Part shown: one piece after another, positions 28,839-38,091 of the stretch | Layout of the letters: the number at the start of each line of letters is the position of its first letter | Position numbering within the stretch: the first letter of the stretch is position 1 | Assembly: GCA_020053735.1 (NCBI GenBank) | Contig: JAGVMP010000006.1 | Span: 1-64,000 of the forward strand | Length of the DNA stretch: 64,000 nucleotides | Direction: 5' to 3' | Origin: Pseudomonadota bacterium | GTDB lineage: Bacteria; Pseudomonadota; Gammaproteobacteria; Burkholderiales; Methylophilaceae | Made by a program: the position numbers and the translations under genes | The notes under the pieces: generated by a model | Database searches by the model: none | The model's input: the letters and a program-made list of their open reading frames with translations, nothing else | Told to the model about the DNA's origin: nothing

Positions 28839-30896
28839 CTACACTTTCACCAGCTCACCCGCATGACTCATCCAGCGCGCTAAATGCGCTTCTACTGCTT
28901 TTGGATATTCCTTGATTAAACTATCTGCCATGTTTTTTGCTACTTCTAACAAATCCGCATCACGCTCTAAATCCGCAATTTTTAGCATCGGCACCCCACT
29001 TTGACGTGTGCCTAAAAATTCACCTGGGCCGCGCAATTGCAAATCCGCTTGAGCAATTAAAAAACCATCAGTGTTTTCATAAATGACTTTTAAGCGCGCA
29101 CGTGCGGCTTCTGAGAGTTTATTTTGGTAGAGCAGAATACAGGTGCTTTTTGCTGACCCACGTCCTACCCGCCCGCGCAGTTGGTGTAGCTGGCTTAATC
29201 CCATGCGCTCAGCATGCTCAATAATCATCAAACTGGCATTCGGCACATCTACCCCCACTTCTATCACTGTAGTGGCCACCAACAACTGAATCTCCCCCGC
29301 GCTAAATTCTTGCATAACCGCTTGTTTCTCGGCGGGCTTCATACGGCCGTGCACCAGTCCAACTTTAAGTTCTGGAAAAGTTGCTTGCATATGGGCAAAC
29401 GTATCATTAGCAGTTTGCAGCTGCAAGGCTTCACTTTCCTCAATCAATGGGCACACCCAATAAGCTTGACTACCTGCCATACAGGCCTCGCGCACGCGCT
29501 GCAAAATTTCATCGCGGCGTTCGTCGGATACCAGCTTGGTGACTATTGGCGTGCGGCCGGGAGGTAACTCATCAATCACAGAGACATCGAGATCGGCAAA
29601 ATAACTCATGGATAAGGTACGCGGAATCGGCGTAGCAGTCATCATCAGCTGATGCGGTTCAGGTTCACCTTTTTTGCGTAAGGCTAAACGTTGCTGCACA
29701 CCAAAACGATGCTGCTCATCAATAATGGCTAAGCCCAGTTTTTTGAAGTTAACCGCCTCTTGAAACAGCGCATGCGTTCCAACGGCAAGCTGGGCGTGCC
29801 CACTGGCTATGTCGGCCAATGCTGCTTCGCGCTCTTTTTTGCTTTGGCTGCCAGAGAGCAACGCGATATTTATGTTCCAAGCAATATGAATGTTAAGTGA
29901 CTTAAGCCATGTTTCAAATTTTTTAAAATGCTGTTCAGCCAGTATTTCAGTAGGTGCCATCAAGGCCACTTGCCAACCGTGCTCTATGGCTTGCAAGGCT
30001 GCCATGCAGGCGACGATGGTTTTGCCGCTGCCCACGTCGCCTTGCAACAAACGTTGCATCGGATGCGCTTGCATTAAGTCATGCGAAATTTCTGCCACTA
30101 CCTTTTGTTGAGCATGGGTTAAATTAAACGCTAAATTATTTAATAATTGCGGTGCTAATTGATGCGATGCGGCAATAGCAGGTGCGTCAATACTGCGCCT
30201 TTTAATGTAGTGTTTGCGCATCGATAATTGCTGGGCTAGCAATTCGTCAAACGCCAAGCGCCGCCATTCTGCTGTGCTACGGCTCTCCAATGCACTTAAA
30301 TTGGCATCGGGAGCAGGGCTGTGAAGCGCATGGATACTGGGCTTGAAGGCAGGTAAATTCATCCCTTTATAAGCTTGTAAAGGCAAGGTTTCAGCTAAAT
30401 CTGCTACTTTAAGTGCAAGCGCAATTGCCTTGCGAATATTGGGCTGGGTGAGGCCTGCGGTGGTAGGATAAATAGGCGTTAAAGTTTCTGCAACTTGGGT
30501 ACTTTCGCCCACGTTTTTACATTGCGGGTGCACCATCTCGTAGCCAAAAAAACCGTGGCGAATTTCGCCGTACACACGTAAATACTTACCCACTGCAAGC
30601 TGCGCGATTTGGCTAGGATAAAAATGTAAAAAACGCAAAGTCAGCTGTCCGCTGGCATCTTGCAGCCTTGCAATTAAAGCTTTACGTGGCTTGTAGGTAA
30701 CCTCAGCATGCACAATTTCGCCTTCGCATTGCACATCATCACCCAGACGTAAGTCACGTATTGCGGTAATACGTGTCTCATCGATATAGCGTAACGGCAA
30801 ATGCAGAAGCAGGCCTTGAATGGTGTTGATGCCAAGCTTATTGAGATTGGAGATGAGCGGTTTACTAAGGGCTTTAATTTCAGAAAGTGTGTTCAA
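28839..30896 (-). CDS. recG: ATP-dependent DNA helicase RecG
   Basis: Branch-migrating helicase that regresses stalled forks and processes recombination intermediates. The N-terminal OB wedge domain (about residues 50-150, EGEIVHAEVTYKPRKA) binds branched DNA. Helicase motifs include GDVGSGKT (Walker A), DEQHRFG (DExH), MTATPIPRTL (motif III) and the C-terminal QLRGRVGRG (motif VI). The 685-aa length is normal. It follows spoT as in the enterobacterial gmk-rpoZ-spoT-trmH-recG unit, but trmH is absent here. Confidence 0.97.
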   Translation of the reverse strand: MNTLSEIKALSKPLISNLNKLGINTIQGLLLHLPLRYIDETRITAIRDLRLGDDVQCEGEIVHAEVTYKPRKALIARLQDASGQLTLRFLHFYPSQIAQLAVGKYLRVYGEIRHGFFGYEMVHPQCKNVGESTQVAETLTPIYPTTAGLTQPNIRKAIALALKVADLAETLPLQAYKGMNLPAFKPSIHALHSPAPDANLSALESRSTAEWRRLAFDELLAQQLSMRKHYIKRRSIDAPAIAASHQLAPQLLNNLAFNLTHAQQKVVAEISHDLMQAHPMQRLLQGDVGSGKTIVACMAALQAIEHGWQVALMAPTEILAEQHFKKFETWLKSLNIHIAWNINIALLSGSQSKKEREAALADIASGHAQLAVGTHALFQEAVNFKKLGLAIIDEQHRFGVQQRLALRKKGEPEPHQLMMTATPIPRTLSMSYFADLDVSVIDELPPGRTPIVTKLVSDERRDEILQRVREACMAGSQAYWVCPLIEESEALQLQTANDTFAHMQATFPELKVGLVHGRMKPAEKQAVMQEFSAGEIQLLVATTVIEVGVDVPNASLMIIEHAERMGLSQLHQLRGRVGRGSAKSTCILLYQNKLSEAARARLKVIYENTDGFLIAQADLQLRGPGEFLGTRQSGVPMLKIADLERDADLLEVAKNMADSLIKEYPKAVEAHLARWMSHAGELVKV

Positions 30897-30912
30897 GTTT
30901 ATAAAACTTTGA

Positions 30913-31012
30913 CTATTTTCAAATATGTGCTTGTACTAGGCGTTCGAGTTAAGGCAGTACAATAAGTACGACAAGCGAGAAGAACAACGTACAAGTGCAT
31001 ATTTCAAAATAG
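30913..31012. repeat. Palindromic element between spoT and recG
   Basis: 100 bp with 24-nt inverted arms that match at 21 of 24 positions (left begins CTATTTTCAAATATG at 30913; right ends CATATTTCAAAATAG at 31012). The core is GCAGTAC-N5-GTACGACAAG. It has the same core layout as 27003-27107 but unrelated arms. It lies one base after the spoT stop codon and fills the spoT-recG gap. Confidence 0.75.
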
Positions 31013-31013
31013 G

Positions 31014-33266
31014 TTACTGAATTTTTTCTTCATTGTGGACACCCTTGACGCGATTAATCCGCACCACATCGGGTATTTTGCGTAAATTGCGCATTAAATC
31101 TGCCAAATGCACGCGGTTACGTACCTGCACAGTAAAATTCACGTTGGCATATTGGCTACCATCCGGTTCTTCTATGGTGACATTATCGATGTTAGAACCA
31201 ACATCTGAAATGCCTGACGCTAGCTTGGCCAGCATGCCACGCTCATTGACCACCACCACACGCACATTCACTTTAAACAGTTTTTTATCATCCGAATCCC
31301 ACGCCACATCTAGCCATTTATCAGGGTCTAGCTTAAATTTACGGGTGGTTGGACAATCATGGGTATGAATAATCAGACCTTTTTCTTTGTTAATAAAACC
31401 TAAAATAGGGTCGCCTGGAATAGGCCGACAACATTGCGCAAATTGCACTGCCATGCCCTCGCTACCGCTAATGGTAATGCTATCCAGCACTTTGCTGTTT
31501 TTAGGTTTTTCTACACCGTGTAAATCTGGCTGGCCAGCAGTAAGCTGATGCGCCACCATTAAACTGACACGTTTACCTAAACCTATCTCAGTTAAGATTT
31601 CAGCTTTTTCTTTGGCACCATAATCACGAATGACTTTCTGCCATTGTTTATCTGTTACCACGCTAGGCTCTACATGCAAGGCGCGTAAAGCCAAGTTCAG
31701 CATACGTTCGCCAAGGTGCGCAGACTCTGTTGCTTGCAGTGTTTTTAAATAATGCCGAATATGCGAGCGCGCTTTGCCTGTGACGACATAATTGAGCCAA
31801 GCAGGGTTAGGTTTGGCCAGCGGTGCAGTAATAATTTCCACGTTATCGCCATTGTGCATTTCGCTGCGCAGTGGTGCCAGCTCGTTATTAATTTTAACCG
31901 CCACGCAACTGTTGCCTACATCGGTATGTACGGCATAGGCAAAATCCACCGCGGTTGAACCTTTGGGAAGCGCTAATATATTACCTTTTGGCGTAAACAC
32001 ATAAACTTCATCAGGAAACAAATCAACTTTAAAATTCTCTAAAAATTCGTAGCTATCGTCGCTTTCGGTTTGAATCTCTAGCAAACGTTGTAACCATTGG
32101 TGTGTTTGCTGTTGCAAGGTCGTCAAGTTTGCGTCAGTGGTCTTATACATCCAATGTGCAGCCACACCCGCATTGGCGACTTTGTGCATATCTTCACTGC
32201 GCATTTGCACTTCGATTGGCGTGCCAAATGGACCAAATAAAGTGGTGTGAAGCGATTGATAACCGTTGGCTTTAGGGATAGCAATATAGTCTTTAAACTT
32301 ACCTGGAATAGGCTTATACAGCGCATGCAGTGTGCCCAGCGTTAAATAACAAGTGGGCGTATCTTTAACCAAAATACGAAAGCCATAAATATCGTGAATT
32401 TGCTCTAACGCCGTGGCTTTATTGGCCATTTTGCGATAGACACTGTATAAATGTTTTTCGCGGCCTTTTACATCGGCATCGATATGCGCTGTGGCTAAGG
32501 CTTTCTGGATTGACTCTAAAATCTTGCTGATGACCTCCTTGCGGTTACCCCGTGCTACCTTAATAGCCTTGGCAATCACACGGTGGCGCATCGGGTGCAA
32601 GTACTTAAAGCTTAAATCTTCCAGTTCCTGGTAAATTAAATTCAAGCCCAATCGATTGGCAATGGGCGCATAAATTTCTAAGGTTTCTTGCGCAATGCGT
32701 TTTTGCTTGTCTGACTTCATGGCCTCTAGCGTTTGCATATTGTGCAATCTGTCCGCTAGTTTGACTAAAATCACCCGCACGTCTTGGCTCATGGCCAACA
32801 ACATTTTGCGGAAATTCTCGGCCTGCGCCGCAGCAGCGCTCTGAAATTCAATTTTGTCCAGTTTAGTGAGGCCTTCCACCAAATCGGCCACCTGCTTGCC
32901 AAATTGATTACTTATTTCAGCAATTGGCACGCCTGTGTCTTCCACCACATCATGCAGCAGCGCGGCTAACAAGGTAGGTAAGTCCAAATGTAACTTAGCT
33001 AAAATGCACGCCACCGCGACTGGATGGGTAATGTAAGGTTCGCCCGTTTTGCGCGTTTGACCTTGATGTGCAAATGCCGCATAGCGATAGGCCGCCCACA
33101 CTTGTTCAATGTCGGCTTGGTTAAAATATTCTTTAAGTAAAAGTGAAAGAGCTGAGGTTTCAACATCTGCCGGCAACAAAGGTGGCTCGGCAGCTTGAAA
33201 TGTGTCGATGGTGGTTGGGTGGTTAGCGCCTAATTTAACACCTAAAGTTGTCGCCGTTTTTGGCAT
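31014..33266 (-). CDS. spoT: Bifunctional (p)ppGpp synthetase/hydrolase
   Basis: Makes and degrades the stringent-response alarmone. The hydrolase HD domain is intact (HPVAVACILAKL, LLHDVVEDT near residues 104-112). The synthetase domain has the YGFRI, GYQSLHT and EVQMRSEDMH motifs. TGS (VYVFTPKGNILALPKGST) and a C-terminal ACT domain follow. The 750-aa length and position after rpoZ identify SpoT rather than RelA. One can expect feedback on the rRNA promoters at the left end of the window. Confidence 0.96.
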   Translation of the reverse strand: MPKTATTLGVKLGANHPTTIDTFQAAEPPLLPADVETSALSLLLKEYFNQADIEQVWAAYRYAAFAHQGQTRKTGEPYITHPVAVACILAKLHLDLPTLLAALLHDVVEDTGVPIAEISNQFGKQVADLVEGLTKLDKIEFQSAAAAQAENFRKMLLAMSQDVRVILVKLADRLHNMQTLEAMKSDKQKRIAQETLEIYAPIANRLGLNLIYQELEDLSFKYLHPMRHRVIAKAIKVARGNRKEVISKILESIQKALATAHIDADVKGREKHLYSVYRKMANKATALEQIHDIYGFRILVKDTPTCYLTLGTLHALYKPIPGKFKDYIAIPKANGYQSLHTTLFGPFGTPIEVQMRSEDMHKVANAGVAAHWMYKTTDANLTTLQQQTHQWLQRLLEIQTESDDSYEFLENFKVDLFPDEVYVFTPKGNILALPKGSTAVDFAYAVHTDVGNSCVAVKINNELAPLRSEMHNGDNVEIITAPLAKPNPAWLNYVVTGKARSHIRHYLKTLQATESAHLGERMLNLALRALHVEPSVVTDKQWQKVIRDYGAKEKAEILTEIGLGKRVSLMVAHQLTAGQPDLHGVEKPKNSKVLDSITISGSEGMAVQFAQCCRPIPGDPILGFINKEKGLIIHTHDCPTTRKFKLDPDKWLDVAWDSDDKKLFKVNVRVVVVNERGMLAKLASGISDVGSNIDNVTIEEPDGSQYANVNFTVQVRNRVHLADLMRNLRKIPDVVRINRVKGVHNEEKIQ

Positions 33267-33293
33267 TGCAGTTGCATATTAAAAACAATTCAC

Positions 33294-33506
33294 TTACGGA
33301 TGTACGCGGTTCAAAATCTCAATGCCCACTTTGCCCGCTGCAATTTCACGCAAGGCCAACACGGTTGGCTTGTCTTTTTGATTTGGGCTGTGCACAAAAG
33401 GGTCTGAGCCGTTAGCCAATTGGCGCGCGCGATAGGCCGCCACTAAAGTTAATTGAAAACGATTTGGGATTTTATCTAAACAGTCATCTACAGTAATACG
33501 AGCCAT
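33294..33506 (-). CDS. rpoZ: RNA polymerase omega subunit
   Basis: A 70-aa subunit that helps assemble RNA polymerase and forms part of a ppGpp site. [19 protein letters not shown] and [13 protein letters not shown] are diagnostic. It lies between gmk and spoT, so a ppGpp target subunit and the alarmone enzyme are made from neighbouring genes. Confidence 0.96.
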   Translation of the reverse strand: MARITVDDCLDKIPNRFQLTLVAAYRARQLANGSDPFVHSPNQKDKPTVLALREIAAGKVGIEILNRVHP

Positions 33507-33544
33507 GGTGTTGTCCTTTACATATGTACTTTAAATTAAGTTCT

Positions 33545-34156
33545 TTAAGTTAGCTTCTGAACCAGCGCTGCGTGGCGCTGTAGTTGTGATTGCGTTTTTA
33601 ACCTGCTGGCACGAATGATTGCCAACAAGTCTTGCAACGCTACATCGAATTTATCGTTGATTGTAACATAGTCGAACTCCACCACATGACTCATTTCCTC
33701 ACGGGCCACTACGAGTCGCTTTGCAATCACTTCAACGCTGTCCTGCCCGCGACCAAATAATCTCTCAGAGAGCGCTTCTACTGAAGGCGGCAAGATAAAA
33801 ATGCTGATACTTTGCGGGTAAATGTTGCGTACTTGCGCCGCACCTTGCCAGTCGATTTCTAAAATCACATCATTACCAGCTTGCAAGGCAATATCTACGC
33901 CACTTTGCGCAGTACCATATTTGGCGCCGTGAACGTCAGCGCTCTCTAAAAAGCCACCTGCATTTAAAATCTGTAAAAACTCGACCTCGTCCACAAAATG
34001 GTAATGCACGCCGTTTTGCTCGCCTTGGCGAGGTTTACGTGTGGTATGTGAAACTGACAACTTAACTTGGCTATCCTTCGCCAGCAGTTCTTTCACCAAA
34101 CTGGTTTTGCCCGCGCCCGATGCTGCAGTGATAATAAATAAATTGCCCTCAATCAT
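33545..34156 (-). CDS. gmk: Guanylate kinase
   Basis: Phosphorylates GMP to GDP. The P-loop is AASGAGKTSLV near residue 11. The GMP-binding SHTTRKPRQGEQNGVHYHFV stretch and the LEIDWQGA strand follow. 203 aa. First of gmk-rpoZ-spoT-recG. Only 26 nt separate it from the anbu stop codon upstream, so the Anbu cassette may read through into this operon. Confidence 0.97.
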   Translation of the reverse strand: MIEGNLFIITAASGAGKTSLVKELLAKDSQVKLSVSHTTRKPRQGEQNGVHYHFVDEVEFLQILNAGGFLESADVHGAKYGTAQSGVDIALQAGNDVILEIDWQGAAQVRNIYPQSISIFILPPSVEALSERLFGRGQDSVEVIAKRLVVAREEMSHVVEFDYVTINDKFDVALQDLLAIIRASRLKTQSQLQRHAALVQKLT

Positions 34157-34182
34157 TATACGAATTCCTATCTAGTACCAAC

Positions 34183-34911
34183 CTAGCACCAATCTGGGCT
34201 TGGAAGCGCCGAGAATACTTGCTTAAGGCCAGCACCCCAACCTTGCCGAATGGTTGAGTAATACGGGTCGTTTTCGCTAATACGCTGTTTGCAATCGGCA
34301 TGCAGACTATCTGTGCGATAAATCAACAAATCAATAGGTGCTGCCACAGAAACATTACTGCGTATGGTGGAATCGAACGAAATGAGCAAACATTTCACAG
34401 CATCCATCATATCGGTGTTGTATTTCACTACACGATCAATAATCGGTTTCCCATATTTAGTTTCGCCAATTTGAACATAAGGCGTCTCATGATTAATTTC
34501 GATAAAATTGCCCGCTGCATACACATTAAATAATCGCGGTGCCTCACCTTTAATTTGACCGCCAATCAAAATACTGGCATTGAAATCAATATCATGGTCT
34601 TTCAAAAAAGAGCCATCGCGCGCAAAAGTAGCGCGCATTTCATCGCCAACCAAAGCCGCAGCCTCAAACAAGCTGCCCACATTATTAAGATGTTTGTTAT
34701 CAGTGTCGCTTAATTTTAGTTTTAGCGAATTCACCACGGATTGTGTAATGGCTAAATTTCCCGCGGTTAACAACACAATCACGCGCTCATTTTTTACCTC
34801 GAAAATATGCATTTTTGAAGCAATCGCCACTTGATCGAGCCCAGCATTGGTGCGGGTGTCAGAGGCAAAAACCATGCCCTCCTCTAATAAAAAACCAACG
34901 CAATATGTCAT
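34183..34911 (-). CDS. anbu: Anbu, proteasome/HslV-like peptidase
   Basis: Ancestral beta-subunit-type Ntn hydrolase. The sequence starts MTYCVGF, so removal of Met exposes Thr1 as nucleophile. The Asp17 equivalent is D18 in ASDTRTNAG and the Lys33 equivalent is K33 in ASKMHIF (full-length numbering), giving a complete proteasome-type active site. The 242-aa length is that of Anbu rather than the shorter HslV. No unfoldase gene (HslU, Mpa) is nearby. Last gene of a five-gene minus-strand cassette with ATP-grasp, alpha-E, transglutaminase-like and HPPD-like genes. The 120-nt gap before it could hold its own promoter. Confidence 0.92.
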   Translation of the reverse strand: MTYCVGFLLEEGMVFASDTRTNAGLDQVAIASKMHIFEVKNERVIVLLTAGNLAITQSVVNSLKLKLSDTDNKHLNNVGSLFEAAALVGDEMRATFARDGSFLKDHDIDFNASILIGGQIKGEAPRLFNVYAAGNFIEINHETPYVQIGETKYGKPIIDRVVKYNTDMMDAVKCLLISFDSTIRSNVSVAAPIDLLIYRTDSLHADCKQRISENDPYYSTIRQGWGAGLKQVFSALPSPDWC

Positions 34912-35031
34912 GATAATGATGAGATCATAGAAAGTTTACAAAAAACAAATCATACCATTTTGGATAATGGCTGATGACAAAAAAACAGAAAGATTTTTTA
35001 ACGAAATGACGGGCTGTTAAAAACCACATCT

Positions 35032-36234
35032 TTACATAAAACCTGCCGCCTCAGTGAGTTTAGCGACATTCTCTCGGGTAAAAAATCCATCAAAACTGCC
35101 ATAACGTTGCACATATTCGATAATCAGCGATGAATGTTCTGAGGCGTTGGAAAATATTTGCTTTAAGCCTTGCTCTTTAGAACCAATCACGTCCAGCAAA
35201 AAACCTTTGCCGTTTTCTGCAATCGCATTCACCACATAGTCAATATTCTCTTTGCCCTTATATTCGCCATCTTTTACCGAGATTGCCATATGGTGCAAAC
35301 GTGGGCCGTAGTTGCGCACAAAGGTTTCGGTGGGTGAGGGTAAATGTTCTAAATGATTGATAAAATAAGGGCTATTGTTGGCTGTAAATACTTTGGCTGG
35401 GCTTTTGGATTCGGGAATTGCATGCGCACTTTTAGTGACATTGGTGGACGAATTTTGATCTTTAATATTATAAGCACCCCAAAAATAATAACTGGTGAGG
35501 GACAAATATTCTAGAATCGCCACTTCGCGGTTTTGGCTGTAAACCCGCGTTGCTAAATGATCGAGTGGTAATAATAAATCGGCAACACCTATTTTATTTT
35601 GTAAAGCTTTCGCTTCAAGGTAGGCGGCCTGCACATCAGGCTTAATGACGCTTACGCCCAGCGCATACACCCTCAATTCGTCTGGCTCGCGCTCTAAGTA
35701 AGCCACAATATTGTGCGTATATGGCGACGGTTTACTAATGGCTAAATTACCAGGCAGCTCAAGTTTTCGCGCATCGTCTTGATTAAAAAAACGAAAGCCT
35801 CGCTGCTGCTGAATTTTAACCACACTGTGTAAATCGTCCACCCGAATAATTTCACCCATGTAACGGCTATTGGGTTTTTTGGCGCCTATCGGATAAACCT
35901 CATTTAGGCTTCTAAAAATGCCGCGCAAGTTAGGGTCTTTCACTTCGCGCAGTAAAATATCGGGGGAATTCAAGTCAATACGCAGTACATGGCTAAGATG
36001 CTGCTCAGTTTCTAACGTCACCAAGTAATGATAGGGCGTCATCAGCGCCAGCTCAGCAATGTATTTGGTTGAATGTTCTGGATCCACCGAAATCATCAGC
36101 GCGTCTATCTCATGAATCATGCCTGTTAAGCCAAGCTGATCACGCTCTTCTAACAGACGGATCAAGTTTTCTTCAAAAAATGCTGAATTTTCCTTATCGC
36201 CATGGCGATTAAATTGTAGTGAGTTGATTAGCAT
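35032..36234 (-). CDS. Divergent HPPD-like VOC-family dioxygenase
   Basis: A 400-aa cytoplasmic protein whose C-terminal half matches the catalytic half of 4-hydroxyphenylpyruvate dioxygenases. A complete two-His-one-carboxylate iron site can be proposed: H226 in LDHLATRVY, H315 in RLHHMAISV and E373 in IIEYVQR, followed by an HPPD-like GFFTRENVAKLTEA. The N-terminal about 200 residues are not typical of HPPD. The ordinary route to tyrosine breakdown is not present around it. It lies 7 nt after the transglutaminase-like gene and before anbu, so it is probably part of the same system. Substrate unknown; an oxidised amino- or keto-acid product is conceivable but unproven. Confidence 0.72.
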   Translation of the reverse strand: MLINSLQFNRHGDKENSAFFEENLIRLLEERDQLGLTGMIHEIDALMISVDPEHSTKYIAELALMTPYHYLVTLETEQHLSHVLRIDLNSPDILLREVKDPNLRGIFRSLNEVYPIGAKKPNSRYMGEIIRVDDLHSVVKIQQQRGFRFFNQDDARKLELPGNLAISKPSPYTHNIVAYLEREPDELRVYALGVSVIKPDVQAAYLEAKALQNKIGVADLLLPLDHLATRVYSQNREVAILEYLSLTSYYFWGAYNIKDQNSSTNVTKSAHAIPESKSPAKVFTANNSPYFINHLEHLPSPTETFVRNYGPRLHHMAISVKDGEYKGKENIDYVVNAIAENGKGFLLDVIGSKEQGLKQIFSNASEHSSLIIEYVQRYGSFDGFFTRENVAKLTEAAGFM

Positions 36235-36241
36235 ATTTAAC

Positions 36242-37096
36242 TTACTGCTGTGCTTGTTGAGCTTGTTGTATTTCTTGCGCTTCTTTTAATAGCGCTATCT
36301 GATTCATTTTGTGTTGCTGGTGAATTGGCGCACCCGCTTGATTCACTACCACGCTAGTGGCCATCCCTTCTACCCCACCACCAGAGCGCATACCTGTCAC
36401 AGGGCTAGCGGCACGGTAATCTAAGCCAGTGGCCAAGCGAATATAAGTTTCACCCGCATGGCAGCCGTTAGATACATCAATGCTTTGCCAGACACTATCA
36501 AACCACACGTCCACCCATGCGTGGCTTTGCATCAAACTACCATCTTGGGTGAATAAGTAACCACTGACATAGCGCGCTGGGTAACCTAAGCTACGACAAC
36601 AGGCAATAAATACATGCGCATGGTCTTGGCACACGCCTTTGCCTAATTTAAATGCTTCAATCGCCGTGGTGGTCACTTCCGTTGCGCCTTTAATATAGCC
36701 CACTTTATCTACCAGTGCATGCATTAAATCGTCAATCGGTTTGTGTCGGTAATTGGCTGCAAACGCAGTAATTGCCTCATCAGCTAGTGTTAACGGCGTA
36801 TCACGCATATAAATAGCCAATGGCAACGCCTGTTGCTGTGAGTAATCATTAACACCAGTTTCAACCTCACCCATCACCGTTACGCTTAACTCAGCATGTG
36901 GTTGATCAACTACCAAAGTATGCGTGGTATTACCAAACGCATCTTCAAAACCGTCCAACTGACCTTGTGTTTTAATATCCCAGTACTTGACATGCTGACC
37001 AAAGCCACTTTGCGGCGTCAGCCGTAATTGTTGAATAGTATAGTTGACAGGCGAGCTGTATACATACTGTGTGTGATGTTCGATAATTAAACGCAT
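36242..37096 (-). CDS. Transglutaminase-like cysteine peptidase family protein
   Basis: A 284-aa protein with an N-terminal beta region (IIEHHTQYVYSSPVNY, typical of the family) and a transglutaminase-like core. The catalytic triad is C156 (GKGVCQDHA), H192 (SHAWVDVWF) and D207 (SIDVSN). No signal peptide, so cytoplasmic. Such proteins are predicted peptidases or amide-forming enzymes and are known partners of alpha-E and ATP-grasp genes. The C-terminus ends in a Gln/Ala-rich tail. It is 47 nt after the alpha-E gene and 7 nt before the dioxygenase-like gene. Confidence 0.88.
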   Translation of the reverse strand: MRLIIEHHTQYVYSSPVNYTIQQLRLTPQSGFGQHVKYWDIKTQGQLDGFEDAFGNTTHTLVVDQPHAELSVTVMGEVETGVNDYSQQQALPLAIYMRDTPLTLADEAITAFAANYRHKPIDDLMHALVDKVGYIKGATEVTTTAIEAFKLGKGVCQDHAHVFIACCRSLGYPARYVSGYLFTQDGSLMQSHAWVDVWFDSVWQSIDVSNGCHAGETYIRLATGLDYRAASPVTGMRSGGGVEGMATSVVVNQAGAPIHQQHKMNQIALLKEAQEIQQAQQAQQ

Positions 37097-37143
37097 AATG
37101 GCTTATTCTAACAGGCTAGACTGACTGGTTTTGTTAATAGAAT

Positions 37144-38091
37144 CTAACTAGCATTAATACTTAAAAAAGCACGTTGAATTTCTGCGCCTAATAGATTATT
37201 TGAATCAATAAAATCACTTAAAAACTCATGCAAACCGCGCTGAAAAATATCCTGCATTTTGCCGTAACGCAATTTGGCATGCAACTCGCCTGCAAGCCTT
37301 CTGCACTCTACCTGACGCCTGCCAGAAAGCTGTTCTAATATAGGCGTAATTTCATCCAAACAAGCATGTAGTGAGCGCGGCATATCACGTCTTAACACCA
37401 ATAACTCTGCCACCCGCCAAGGCTCTATGGTATCGCTGAATATTTTTTGATAGGCCTGAAACGCCGAAACCGAGCGCAATACTGCGCTCCATTCATAATA
37501 ATCAACTGCGCCACCTACTTCTTCTTCATCTGGCAACAGTAGATGGTATTTCACATCTAACAGCCGTGCGGTATTATCAGCTCGCTCAATAAACGTGCCC
37601 AAACGCACAAAACTAAAAGCATCGTCGCGCAACATCGTGCCGAAACAAACGCCCCTAAATAAATGTGAACGCGCTTTTACCCAATCACAGAATTCTCGTA
37701 GCCCAGTTTTAGATAAGTCAGCGCCTCTAAATTGATCAAACTCCAGCCAGAGTGCGTTAATATTTTCCCAAGTTTCTGATGTCATATCGACACGAACTGC
37801 CCGTGCATTCTCGCGTGCATTGCGTAGTGCGTTGTATATGCTAGAGGGGTTATTTACGTCCATCGACAAATAATGAATCACGTTAGCGGCATCTACACTA
37901 CCGTATTCTTCTTCGTATAGATCAACATTGCCTGCAATTTCTAATGCTGGAAGCCAAAGCGCAGCCTCACTTTGCGCAGCATTTGGCACTAGCGACATGC
38001 TATAAGTCACCTCCAATACCCGCGCCATGTTCTCTGCCCGCTCAATGTAACGCGCCATCCAATATAAATGATCAGCTGTTCTACTTAACAT
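37144..38091 (-). CDS. Alpha-E domain protein (DUF403)
   Basis: A 315-aa all-helical protein beginning MLSRTADHLYWMARYIERAEN, the hallmark of the alpha-E family, with a second FERAD-like motif (GTFIERADNTARLLD). No catalytic function is established; it is a constant companion of circularly permuted ATP-grasp enzymes and transglutaminase-like proteins. Its start overlaps the ATP-grasp stop by 7 nt, indicating translational coupling and a likely complex. Confidence 0.92.
   Translation of the reverse strand: MLSRTADHLYWMARYIERAENMARVLEVTYSMSLVPNAAQSEAALWLPALEIAGNVDLYEEEYGSVDAANVIHYLSMDVNNPSSIYNALRNARENARAVRVDMTSETWENINALWLEFDQFRGADLSKTGLREFCDWVKARSHLFRGVCFGTMLRDDAFSFVRLGTFIERADNTARLLDVKYHLLLPDEEEVGGAVDYYEWSAVLRSVSAFQAYQKIFSDTIEPWRVAELLVLRRDMPRSLHACLDEITPILEQLSGRRQVECRRLAGELHAKLRYGKMQDIFQRGLHEFLSDFIDSNNLLGAEIQRAFLSINAS

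Noticed and set aside
35032..36234. Ordinary tyrosine-degradation HPPD
   Set aside because: The N-terminal half is atypical, length is 400 rather than about 350 aa, and no homogentisate or tyrosine catabolic genes are adjacent; kept as a divergent family member.
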